DNA of 64,000 nucleotides from assembly GCF_001659985.1 (NCBI RefSeq), contig NZ_LYCS01000001.1:372001-436000 (forward strand). The letters run 5' to 3'. This DNA is from Oceanobacillus sp. Castelsardo. Its GTDB lineage: Bacteria; Bacillota; Bacilli; Bacillales; Amphibacillaceae. Positions 29,301 through 36,928 of the stretch are shown here, piece after piece (within the stretch, counting starts at the first letter, position 1; each line of letters starts with the position of its first letter). The translations under genes were made by a program, and so were the position numbers. The notes below the pieces were generated by a model. The model had not been told where the DNA came from, searched no databases, and worked only from the letters and a program-made list of their open reading frames with translations.

Positions 29301-29999
29301 CAGCACATTCCATTGTTGGAAAGTTAGTTCTATACTTTGTTTAAATTGTTGAAAAGACAATTCTGTTTCATCATGTTTGTCAATTTGATTAACAATGACA
29401 TAAAACGGAATCTGTTTTTTCTGGATAGATTGTAAAAATTGTAAATTCACTTCAGATTGGACATGATTATAATCCATCACATAAAACATGACGTCCACCA
29501 AATGTAAAGACGACTCTGTCATAATTCTATCTGCATCATCAGCCGCGTCTATTCCCGGTGTGTCCATCACAGAAAAGTTTTCGGGTAAAATAAGCTTTTT
29601 CGTGCTTATCTCTATTTTTTTTATCGTGTCTTTATCCTTCGAGTAATCTTTGATAAGATCCATATCATAAGGTTCCTCGAACTCTAATATATCCCCACTA
29701 TGCAAATGTACGCGCGCATACCCACCACCAGAATTAATTTTGACTACGTTGGCACTTGTAGGTATTGGGCTTTTTGGTAAAATATCTTCCCCCATTAAAG
29801 CATTGATCATCGAAGACTTACCAGCAGAAAAATGCCCCGCGAAACTAACAACTAATTCGTTATGTTCAAGTTTCTCATATAAATCTAATATTTTTTCCGC
29901 ATTTTCAAAATCCCCATTGTTATTAAACAATGGATACAATGCGGCAAGATGTTCTAACTTAATTTCAATCGATTTATCTCTAACTTTCAAACTATTCAT
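26364..29999 (-). CDS. dynA: double dynamin-like GTPase DynA
   Basis: A 1211-residue protein with two fused bacterial dynamin modules. The first P-loop (FSAGKSSMINAL) is near residue 56 with DTPGIDAADD following, and the second (FSAGKSSFANAL) is near residue 630 with LVDTPGADSVNARHT. Each GTPase head is followed by long helical stalk sequence, and KKKTSMEKEKR-type basic patches may contact lipid. B. subtilis DynA (1193 residues) tethers and fuses membranes and protects against membrane-damaging phage and antibiotics; that is family knowledge. The gene lies directly upstream of ypcP, as in B. subtilis. Confidence 0.94.
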   Translation of the reverse strand: MNSLKVRDKSIEIKLEHLAALYPLFNNNGDFENAEKILDLYEKLEHNELVVSFAGHFSAGKSSMINALMGEDILPKSPIPTSANVVKINSGGGYARVHLHSGDILEFEEPYDMDLIKDYSKDKDTIKKIEISTKKLILPENFSVMDTPGIDAADDADRIMTESSLHLVDVMFYVMDYNHVQSEVNLQFLQSIQKKQIPFYVIVNQIDKHDETELSFQQFKQSIELTFQQWNVLPEQIFYTSLLDKDVKHNQFKEVQETLAKIMNQKSQTIQHSVFQVIENHEKYLNHTYDNQLDGELNDADLDDGLEEMYELNLQLNTLQKEVLELESKYNQDLQSTLNNAYLMPAVLRDKANDFLESQQSNFKIGLFGSKKKTSMEKEKRLAEFLQPLQENIEASIQWKLRDKFSGLIKNYEIADESIKQEIQSLKLDYEEKDLIQLINTGAKVNGDYVLNYTKEVANDIKTKYRKIASQLLSDIKQSIEQRNNEKESKLKERLSELEYVRDYKDFKDHMEIKLNEDLHMLKEILENPILDESAWNQVENALNQRTDKIKKVKVPKQLPAETTKFKKVELSKENKGYKQQLATKDVVTSIEKVIQTISNLPGFDILQRDLNEKKRRLSNRSYTIALFGAFSAGKSSFANALIGENALPVSPNPTTATVNRICPVTDDYQHGTVVVMLKDEEALMNDLLMITKKFSPKESDLQSFIHWVKDKKIYESPKLNKMYQSYLLALVNGYSYIQESIGKRQTITLEEFGSYVTDETKACYIESINLYYDCSLTRQGITLVDTPGADSVNARHTNVAFEYIKHADAILYVTYYNHALSRADRDFLMQLGRVKEAFQLDKMFFIVNAADLARDDEELSLVVQYVGEQLLELGVRLPRLYPVSSKQSLKEKQNKDQINEQMSTFEESFYQFIHYDLTTLTVESALWDMQRTYHKLGDYIDSMNLDEDSKRKRKEELHSKKQILKKQMVNVETSTLHDQIRDKMDKQLYYVLERLQIRFHDMFKEHFNPTTVTESGRKAISQLRNNLESLIEYVGFELIQELQAVSLRIEAYIQQQGNDFYESIKKQCIHIDQLFELPNWQEEELKTPDYKGAFTDIDWNLFHKAISSFKGTKAFFEKNEKEQMKEAIFDQLSPLAKNYIEENKQVMFAGYIPQWEDLVEKMKQQAILTSDLQVKNYEAMMNTEVNISELKDKQKIMETELRNHGIEEVS

Positions 30000-30144
30000 G
30001 ATTGCCTTCTCCCTTAATCTTAACTTACCAACTATTATACGGAAGATATTTAGTGAATACTAGCAAAAAAATTAGAATTATTATTCTATTATATATAACT
30101 TAGGTTTCAGTAACTTTCACATAAATTAGATATTGAAAACAAAA

Positions 30145-30178
30145 TAAGGTCAACCAAAAATTGGCTACCCTTACCTTG
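30145..30178 (-). terminator. probable terminator of the acyl-CoA degradation cluster
   Basis: On the minus strand GGTAGCCA and TGGTTGACC form a short imperfect stem followed by TTATTTTGTTTT. It is placed directly after the carboxylase gene. Confidence 0.45.
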
Positions 30179-30188
30179 TTCATTTCCA

Positions 30189-31718
30189 TTAAACTGGATA
30201 CACGCCATGTTTTCTTTCTGTAAATTGGACATTTTTGTCTTGATAAATGGAATACCTTTTAATTAACTCCTCCCTCAATGTGTCAGGTTGGATAATATCA
30301 TCAATCACCATTTCCGATGCAAGTCGATAAATATCAATTTCTTCCCGATACTCTTCTTGCTTTTCCTTAATAAATGCCAAGCGTTCCTCTTCTGGAAGCT
30401 GTGCTATTTTATTTGCATATACCGCATTTACTGCCGCTTCCGGACCCATTACTGCAATTTGCGCATCAGGAAAGGCCAACACACAATCCGGTTCAAAAGC
30501 CGGACCTGCCATCGCATATAATCCTGCACCGTACGCTTTTCTGACGATAACGGAAATCTTAGGGACAGTTGCTTCACTCATTGCAGATAACATTTTTGCA
30601 CCATGACGGATAATTCCTTGTCGTTCTACTTTTGTCCCTATCATAAATCCGGGAACATCAGTTAGGAATAAAAGCGGAATATTGAACGCATCACATAATT
30701 GAATAAATTTAGCTGCTTTATCAGCTGTATCGGTAAATAGAACTCCACCTTTTACTCGTGGCTGATTCGCTACCACACCAATTACTTGACCATTGATCCG
30801 TGACATTCCAGTTATTAATTCCGGGGCGAATAATTTTTTTATCTCACAAAAAGTTCCTTCGTCTATAATTCGATTGATTAAATCAAACATATTAAACGGT
30901 GCATTTTGATTTTTAGGGATTAGTTCCGATATAGGCTTCTCATATGTTTGGACTTCAAACGCCTGCATTCTATTTGGCTTACTTCTGAAATTAGCCGGAA
31001 AATAAGTAATATATTTACGTGCATAAGTAATGGCATCTTCTTCGGATGAAACTAATACATCCCCAACTCCAGACACACTTGCATGCATTCTTGCGCCACC
31101 CATTTCTTCTAACGTCACTTTTTCACCGATAACTTTTTCAGCCATACGCGGAGAGCCTAAATACATCGATGCATTTCCTTCTACCATAATAACGATGTCA
31201 CAGAAAGCAGGGATATAGGCACCACCCGCTGCCGATGGTCCAAATAGCAAGCAAACTTGTGGAACACGTCCAGATAATTTGATTTGATTATGAAAAATTC
31301 GGCCTGCACCACGTCTACCAGGAAACATTTCGACTTGATCCGTTATTCTTGCTCCAGCCGAGTCTACTAAATAAAAAATCGGTATTTCTAGTTTCATAGC
31401 TGTCTCTTGAATTCGCAAAATCTTTTCTACCGTTCTCTTCCCCCATGAGCCTGCTTTAACAGTAGAATCGTTTGCCATTACACAAACCTTTTGACCATTT
31501 ATTCGCCCTATCCCTGTTACTACACCATCAGCTGGGAAATTCTTATCAAGACCGTTCGCAAAAAATGCATCCTCTACATCTACACCATCATCCAATAAAA
31601 TTTCCAGACGTTTTCGAACGAATAATTTCCCCTTATCTTCATTTGCTTGATGATATTTTTCCGGGCCTCCTTTTTCTATTCTTTCCTTCGTTCGGTTCAA
31701 GTCTTCGTTTCTAGACAT
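30189..31718 (-). CDS. yngE: acyl-CoA carboxylase carboxyltransferase subunit (YngE-like)
   Basis: A 509-residue carboxyltransferase that moves carboxyl from biotin to an acyl-CoA, of the methylcrotonyl/propionyl-CoA carboxylase beta type. Crotonase-fold repeats show GPSAAGGAYIPAF in the N-terminal half and VRKAYGAGLYAMAGPAF in the C-terminal half, which form the CoA and biotin pockets. It fits the leucine-degradation cluster of Bacillus (yngJIH-HB-GFE). A biotinyl carrier is encoded two genes upstream, but the biotin carboxylase is not in the cluster. GGGGGAGG precedes the ATG. Confidence 0.92.
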   Translation of the reverse strand: MSRNEDLNRTKERIEKGGPEKYHQANEDKGKLFVRKRLEILLDDGVDVEDAFFANGLDKNFPADGVVTGIGRINGQKVCVMANDSTVKAGSWGKRTVEKILRIQETAMKLEIPIFYLVDSAGARITDQVEMFPGRRGAGRIFHNQIKLSGRVPQVCLLFGPSAAGGAYIPAFCDIVIMVEGNASMYLGSPRMAEKVIGEKVTLEEMGGARMHASVSGVGDVLVSSEEDAITYARKYITYFPANFRSKPNRMQAFEVQTYEKPISELIPKNQNAPFNMFDLINRIIDEGTFCEIKKLFAPELITGMSRINGQVIGVVANQPRVKGGVLFTDTADKAAKFIQLCDAFNIPLLFLTDVPGFMIGTKVERQGIIRHGAKMLSAMSEATVPKISVIVRKAYGAGLYAMAGPAFEPDCVLAFPDAQIAVMGPEAAVNAVYANKIAQLPEEERLAFIKEKQEEYREEIDIYRLASEMVIDDIIQPDTLREELIKRYSIYQDKNVQFTERKHGVYPV

Positions 31719-31736
31719 ACGTTCTAACCTCCCCCT

Positions 31737-32510
31737 TTATTGCCCTTTATAATTAGGTTTTCGTTTCTCACTGAATGCCTTTAATCCTTCTAATCTATCC
31801 ATTGTAGGAATCGTTTCACGGTAAGCCAGATGCTCAATCGTAAGTCCGGTATTTAAATCTGTTTCCATCCCTTTATCCATTGCCAGTTTAGCTTGTTGTA
31901 AAGCGATAGGTCCGTTACTAGCAATCGTTTTTGCCAGTAACATAGCTGTAGTAATCAGTTCATATTTCTCTACAATTTGCTCTACTAAACCAATCGATAA
32001 CGCTTCATCTGCTGTAATTGGTTTTGCAGTATAAATAAGCCGTTTTGCCTGTCCTAATCCTATTAATCTAGGTAACCTTTGTGTGCCACCAGCACCTGGA
32101 ATAATAGCAAGCGATGTCTCGGTTAGACCTAGCTTTACATGGGAACTTGCAATCCGTAAATCACAGGCTAAAGCTAGTTCAAGACCACCACCATATGTCA
32201 CTCCGTTTATTGCTGCAATGACCGGCATACGTAATTTCTCTATGTTAGATATTGTTTCACCAATATAACGAACCGCAGCAATAACTTGACTATCACTCAT
32301 TCCCTTTCGTTCTTTTAAATCCGCACCTGCACAAAAAGCTTTCTCCCCTGCCCCAGTCAGAATGACACAATATATGTTTGGATTCTTATGAATTAAATCT
32401 ATTTTTTCATTTAGTAAATCAAGAAAAGACGTTGACAATGCATTTGCTGCCTCTAGACGATTTAAGGTAATTATCGCAATATGTTCATCTTTTATCTCGA
32501 GTCGAATCAT
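31737..32510 (-). CDS. yngF: enoyl-CoA hydratase/isomerase (YngF-like)
   Basis: A 257-residue crotonase-fold enzyme, in this context probably methylglutaconyl-CoA hydratase. CoA-binding and oxyanion-hole signatures are AFCAGADLKERKGM and AAINGVTYGGGLELALACD. A glutamate in the second active-site position is seen in LTETSLAIIPGAGGTQRLPR. It is 18 bases upstream of yngE and separated from the biotinyl-carrier gene by an 88-base gap holding a hairpin. Confidence 0.92.
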   Translation of the reverse strand: MIRLEIKDEHIAIITLNRLEAANALSTSFLDLLNEKIDLIHKNPNIYCVILTGAGEKAFCAGADLKERKGMSDSQVIAAVRYIGETISNIEKLRMPVIAAINGVTYGGGLELALACDLRIASSHVKLGLTETSLAIIPGAGGTQRLPRLIGLGQAKRLIYTAKPITADEALSIGLVEQIVEKYELITTAMLLAKTIASNGPIALQQAKLAMDKGMETDLNTGLTIEHLAYRETIPTMDRLEGLKAFSEKRKPNYKGQ

Positions 32511-32556
32511 TGCCTATCCCCTTTTTCAGTTTTATACTACAATATTGACCAAGAAC

Positions 32557-32592
32557 ACGCTTTAGTTCTTTTTTCAATCGAAACTAAAGCGT
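32557..32592. terminator. hairpin between the biotinyl-carrier gene and yngF
   Basis: ACGCTTTAGTT (32557-32567) pairs with AACTAAAGCGT (32582-32592). No T run follows on the minus strand, so it may be an mRNA processing or stabilising structure rather than a full terminator. Confidence 0.5.
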
Positions 32593-32598
32593 CTATTT

Positions 32599-32811
32599 TC
32601 AATCTATAACAATTAAAACATCATCCTCGTTCACAAAGTCATCTTTAGAAACTCTTACCTCTTTGACCGTCCCTGTTACTTCAGAGGCTAATGGAATTTC
32701 CATTTTCATGGATTCCAAGATCACGACATCTTGACCTTCTTCAACCTTATCTCCAACCTCGACACAAACTTCCCAAACACTTCCCGCCATCATCGCTTTT
32801 AATTCGTGCAC
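32599..32811 (-). CDS. yngHB: biotin/lipoyl attachment carrier protein (YngHB-like)
   Basis: A 70-residue stand-alone biotinyl domain. The attachment lysine is in ESMKMEIPL, with the flanking glycine turns and the V(K)EVRVSKDDFV strand typical of the flattened beta-barrel. It would carry carboxyl groups between a biotin carboxylase and YngE. The start is GTG after GAGGAGG. In B. subtilis it directly follows the biotin carboxylase gene; here the upstream 270 bases carry no gene. Confidence 0.92.
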   Translation of the reverse strand: MHELKAMMAGSVWEVCVEVGDKVEEGQDVVILESMKMEIPLASEVTGTVKEVRVSKDDFVNEDDVLIVID

Positions 32812-33080
32812 ATCTATTCCTCCTCATTTTTATAATAGAATCCTTCTTAACTGTGGTCGCTGTATTACATTTTATTAATTTCACCTCATATTAAGAACAG
32901 GCTTAAAGAAGTATTATTTGGATTATCTTTTGTTTTCGTTTTTCAATACGTGTCTAAAATTATTGGTCCTAAAATGAGGGATTTCGGAAATTTTTCAAGT
33001 AGTTATTCTATTATGCAGATTTTTTGATCTAGTGGGGTATTTATTGTGGTAGTGGGTAACTTGTCATATATCCTGTGGTC
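32812..33080. other. gene-free gap inside the acyl-CoA cluster
   Basis: This 269-base gap sits where B. subtilis has the ligase and biotin carboxylase genes (yngI, yngH). I see no legible fragment of either, only AT-rich sequence with a GTGGT-rich patch near 33030-33080. Confidence 0.5.
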
Positions 33081-34223
33081 CTAACAACCTAATTCTCTAG
33101 CAATAATTAATCTTTGAATCTCGGACGTACCTTCGCCTATTTCTAATAGTTTTGCATCCCGTAAATATCTTTCTACTTCATACTCTCTCATATAACCGTT
33201 TCCTCCAAGAATTTGAATTGCTTGATTTGCGGCTCGAAATGCAGTTTCTGTTGCAAACAGTTTTGCATAAGCTGCTTCTTTGCTGAAAGCTTTACCTTTA
33301 TCTTTTAACCATGCTGCTTTATATACCATGTTTCTAGCAAGTTCAATTTCCATTGCCATATCCGCTAACTTAAACTGTATCGCTTGGAATTTAGCTATCG
33401 GTTTTCCAAATTGCTCCCTCTCTTTTGCATATTGTAGTGCCTTATTCAATGAAGCCTGGGCCACACCTAATCCAAGAGCTGCTATCGATATCCTTCCCCC
33501 ATCTAATGTTGTGAGAAATTGGTTAAATCCTTTATTGGCTTTTCCTAATATGTTCTCTTTTGGTACTCTGACATTTTCTAATACAATTTGTGCGGTATCC
33601 GATCCACGGACACCCATCTTATCATAATCACTTGTAATCGATACACCATCTGTATTCGTTGGTACTATAAAAGCGGTTATTAAATTTCTCCCTTTTTCGT
33701 TTTTTCCCGTCACCGCTGTAACAATTAATAGTTCAGCATAACTAGCATTCGTAATAAAACACTTTTCCCCATTTATGACATATTCATTTCCATCTAAATA
33801 TGCAGTAGTTTTTGTTCCTCCTGCATCGGAACCCGCATTTGGCTCTGTTAATCCAAAAGAAGCTAAATATTTCCCTTCCGCTAGTGGGGTTAAATATGTT
33901 TGTTTTTGTTCCTCTGTTCCAAAATAATAAAATGGACTTGCACCAAGTGATACAGCGGCAGCATAACTAAGCCCGGTGCTCCCGCAAGCGTTTCCAATTT
34001 CTTCTACGCAAATGGCGTAAGAAACCGTGTCTCCGCCTGACCCTCCATATTGTTCTGGAAAGGGAATCCCCATTAATCCTAGTTCACCCATTTTTTGAAA
34101 GATATCTAATGGAAACTTCGCCTCTTTATCAATCTCAATTGCCCTTGGACGGATAACTTGATTGGCAAATTCACGAACAACAGATTGGATCATCTTTTGC
34201 TCTTTCGTTAACTCAAAGTCCAT
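33081..34223 (-). CDS. yngJ: acyl-CoA dehydrogenase (YngJ-like, isovaleryl-CoA type)
   Basis: A 380-residue FAD enzyme oxidising acyl-CoA to enoyl-CoA. The signatures are [32 protein letters not shown], the [18 protein letters not shown] helix and the C-terminal [22 protein letters not shown]. The catalytic glutamate is expected in the usual C-terminal or alternate internal (isovaleryl) position; I did not map it with certainty. The frame is open upstream to 34361, but that part belongs to a dispersed repeat. ATG at 34223, after AGAGGTG, gives the normal family length. Confidence 0.93.
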   Translation of the reverse strand: MDFELTKEQKMIQSVVREFANQVIRPRAIEIDKEAKFPLDIFQKMGELGLMGIPFPEQYGGSGGDTVSYAICVEEIGNACGSTGLSYAAAVSLGASPFYYFGTEEQKQTYLTPLAEGKYLASFGLTEPNAGSDAGGTKTTAYLDGNEYVINGEKCFITNASYAELLIVTAVTGKNEKGRNLITAFIVPTNTDGVSITSDYDKMGVRGSDTAQIVLENVRVPKENILGKANKGFNQFLTTLDGGRISIAALGLGVAQASLNKALQYAKEREQFGKPIAKFQAIQFKLADMAMEIELARNMVYKAAWLKDKGKAFSKEAAYAKLFATETAFRAANQAIQILGGNGYMREYEVERYLRDAKLLEIGEGTSEIQRLIIARELGC

Positions 34224-34249
34224 AACCTTGCACCTCTTTACCTTTATTT

Positions 34250-34368
34250 GCAGTAAGGAAAGTATAAAATCTTTCCCGTCTGGGGCTCCGATTACTCGCC
34301 CCACCTTAAAGATTTGCATAAGTACAACTAAGTCATTCGCCAACCTAATAGCGAATGCCAAGTTTTCT
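34250..34368 (-). repeat. dispersed repeat, copy 1
   Basis: About 119 bases on the minus strand align with 45961-46077. Shared blocks are GCGAATxCCA/GGCGAAT, CTTAGTTGT, GCAAATCTTTA, GGTGG and GGAAAGATTTTATACTTT. Copies are roughly two-thirds identical by eye. Each lies immediately upstream of a minus-strand gene. Inverted TTCGC/GCGAA segments suggest an RNA hairpin or miniature element. Confidence 0.65.
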
Positions 34369-34376
34369 AATAAAAT

Positions 34377-34411
34377 AGATAATTAGGATGGCCATCCTAA
34401 TTATCTACCTA
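34377..34411 (-). terminator. 30-base perfect palindrome, terminator of parEC
   Basis: AGATAATTAGGATGG (34377-34391) is followed at once by its exact reverse complement (34392-34406). On the minus strand TATTTTATT follows. It lies 60 bases beyond the parC stop. Confidence 0.75.
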
Positions 34412-34465
34412 AACCGTTATTAAGGATAATAATAAAAAAGTGTTACATTAAATCATATTACAGAA

Positions 34466-36916
34466 TCAGTCATTTGATTCATTAAAAGGCGTTTGATATG
34501 AAGATTCTTTCCATACTTCTGTTACTTCGCCATGTGAATCACTATCGATAATAAAGGATCCATTACTATAACGATCACTCGTTGTTAACTCTAATGGATA
34601 CACACGATGCAATTCTCCATCTTCTGTCATAAATTCCAGACTTTCATTTTCATGGACAATAAAGAAACCTTTTATACGATGAGGCTTATTCTTTAATTCT
34701 CTTAGCATAACTAAGCCACGTTTTGCACGGCTCGTTTTCTCAAATTCATTAAGCTTCATTCGTTTACATGCACCACGTTGAGTGATGACAACTAATGATG
34801 GTTCAGATAATTCGTCAAAGACTTGACCATTTACTACATATTCATCATTTTTTAATTGAATTGCTTTTACTCCTGCTGCTCGTTGACCGACGATATTTAT
34901 TTCCGATTCATGATACCATAATCCATAACCTTTATTAGAAGCAATAAAGACGTCACAATTGCCATTAGTTTCAAAAACACTCACAAGTTCATCCTCACCT
35001 TTTAAGTTTAAAGCAATGAGTGCTTTAGAATGTCTTTGGGCATTATAAAGTTTTAATTCACTACGCTTCACCATTCCGTTCTTCGTAAAGAAGACGAGAT
35101 ATGCTTGGTCTTTAAATTCACGAATTGGGATTGATTGGACGACATGTTCACCATTTTCTAATGTAGCTAAATTAGAAAGATGTTGACCCATATCCTTCCA
35201 TCGGATATCTGGTAATTCATGAACTGGGATGGACAGATATCTACCTCTATTTGTAAAAATTAATATATGGTCTGTCGTATTTATTTCCAATAGTCCTATG
35301 ATATGGTCTTGATCTTTCATAGCGAAATCCTCACCATTAGAAGCGGTATAGGATCTAAGGCTCGTACGTTTTATGTATCCATCTTTTGTCACAGATACAA
35401 GAACATCTTCACTTGCCACAACGACATCAATGTCTATTTTTATTTCTTCAATCTCATCTTCTATAACCGTTCTTCTTTCATCAGCAAAGGTTTTCTTAAT
35501 ATTTCTTAAATCTTGTTTAATCGTTTGAAATAGTTTCTTTTCGCTGTTTAAAATTTCTTCCAATTGATTAATTTCTTTTTTTAATTCATTAGCTTCTTTT
35601 TCTAACTGTGTAATATCGGTATTTGTTAAGCGATAAAGCTGTAACATAACGATTGCTTCAGCTTGCGCATCGGTAAAATCATATTTAGCAATAATTTGCC
35701 TTTTCGCATCTTGTTTATCTTTAGAAGCACGAATCGTTGCAATTAATTCATCAAGAATGGAAATAGCCTTGATTAAGCCTTCCACAATATGCGCTCTGTC
35801 TTTCGCTTTTTTCAGATCAAATGTTGTTTGTCTTGTCACTACATCTTTTTGGTGATTAATATACGCATCCAGGATTTGCGGAAGAGAAAGTAATTTTGGT
35901 GTCCGATCCTTGATGGCAACCATGTTAAAGTGGTAGGTTACTTGAAGATCGGTATTCTTGAATAGGTAATTCAAAACTCCTTCACTATTTACTTCTTTTT
36001 TTAGCTCCACCACGATTCTTAATCCTGTCCGATCGGTTTCATCTCGGACTTCTGCAATCCCTTCTACTTTTCGATCTATACGTAATTCATCCATTTTTTT
36101 CACTAGATTTGCTTTATTTACTTCAAAAGGAATTTCATCAATGACAATTTGTTCACGATTTCCTCGAATCGATTCAATCTTTGTTTTTCCGCGAACGACA
36201 ATTTTCCCTTTTCCTGTTTCATATGCCTTTTTAATTCCTTCTACACCTTGAATAATTCCACCAGTTGGAAAATCAGGGCCTTTAATTGCGGTCATTAGTT
36301 GATCTACCGTTACAGTTGGTTTATCAATTTTCATAATGACTGCATCTATTACTTCTGCCAAATTATGCGGTGGAATATCTGTTGCATATCCAGCCGATAT
36401 TCCTGTTGAACCATTCACAAGTAAGTTTGGAAATTTAGCTGGAAGCACAACAGGTTCTTGAGTGGATTCATCAAAGTTTGGAATAAAGTCTACCGTTTCT
36501 TTATCAATATCACGTAACAATTCAGAAGATATCGCAGAAAGTCTTGCTTCCGTATAACGCATCGCTGCCGGTGGATCTCCGTCTATACTTCCGTTATTCC
36601 CATGCATTTCAATAAGCATATTTCGATTTTTCCAATCTTGACTTAGACGAACCATCGCTTCGTATACGGATGAATCTCCATGTGGATGGTAATTACCGAT
36701 AACTGTACCAACTGTTTTAGCCGATTTTCGGAATGCTTTGTCATGGGTATTTCTTTCTACATGCATTGCATACAAAATTCTTCGTTGTACAGGTTTTAAT
36801 CCATCTCTAGCATCTGGCAGTGCTCTATCCTGAATAATGTACTTACTATATCTTCCAAAACGGTCACCAATTACTTCTTCTAACGGAAGATCTAGAAATT
36901 GTTCTATTTCTGCCAA
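34466..36916 (-). CDS. parC: DNA topoisomerase IV subunit A
   Basis: An 816-residue type II topoisomerase A subunit that unlinks replicated chromosomes with ParE. The catalytic tyrosine is in AAMRYTEARLS (about residue 119-129), inside the region where quinolone-resistance changes occur (HPHGDSSVYEAMV). The C-terminal beta-pinwheel blades lack an obvious GyrA box, supporting ParC rather than GyrA. The start is TTG with AAGGGGGG upstream. It follows parE by 12 bases in one operon. Confidence 0.95.
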   Translation of the reverse strand: MAEIEQFLDLPLEEVIGDRFGRYSKYIIQDRALPDARDGLKPVQRRILYAMHVERNTHDKAFRKSAKTVGTVIGNYHPHGDSSVYEAMVRLSQDWKNRNMLIEMHGNNGSIDGDPPAAMRYTEARLSAISSELLRDIDKETVDFIPNFDESTQEPVVLPAKFPNLLVNGSTGISAGYATDIPPHNLAEVIDAVIMKIDKPTVTVDQLMTAIKGPDFPTGGIIQGVEGIKKAYETGKGKIVVRGKTKIESIRGNREQIVIDEIPFEVNKANLVKKMDELRIDRKVEGIAEVRDETDRTGLRIVVELKKEVNSEGVLNYLFKNTDLQVTYHFNMVAIKDRTPKLLSLPQILDAYINHQKDVVTRQTTFDLKKAKDRAHIVEGLIKAISILDELIATIRASKDKQDAKRQIIAKYDFTDAQAEAIVMLQLYRLTNTDITQLEKEANELKKEINQLEEILNSEKKLFQTIKQDLRNIKKTFADERRTVIEDEIEEIKIDIDVVVASEDVLVSVTKDGYIKRTSLRSYTASNGEDFAMKDQDHIIGLLEINTTDHILIFTNRGRYLSIPVHELPDIRWKDMGQHLSNLATLENGEHVVQSIPIREFKDQAYLVFFTKNGMVKRSELKLYNAQRHSKALIALNLKGEDELVSVFETNGNCDVFIASNKGYGLWYHESEINIVGQRAAGVKAIQLKNDEYVVNGQVFDELSEPSLVVITQRGACKRMKLNEFEKTSRAKRGLVMLRELKNKPHRIKGFFIVHENESLEFMTEDGELHRVYPLELTTSDRYSNGSFIIDSDSHGEVTEVWKESSYQTPFNESND

Positions 36917-36928
36917 AACAATCCCCCC

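Noticed and set aside
33081-34361. Longer 426-residue start for the acyl-CoA dehydrogenase
   Set aside because: The extra 46 residues come from a dispersed repeat; the ATG at 34223 has a ribosome binding site and gives family length.
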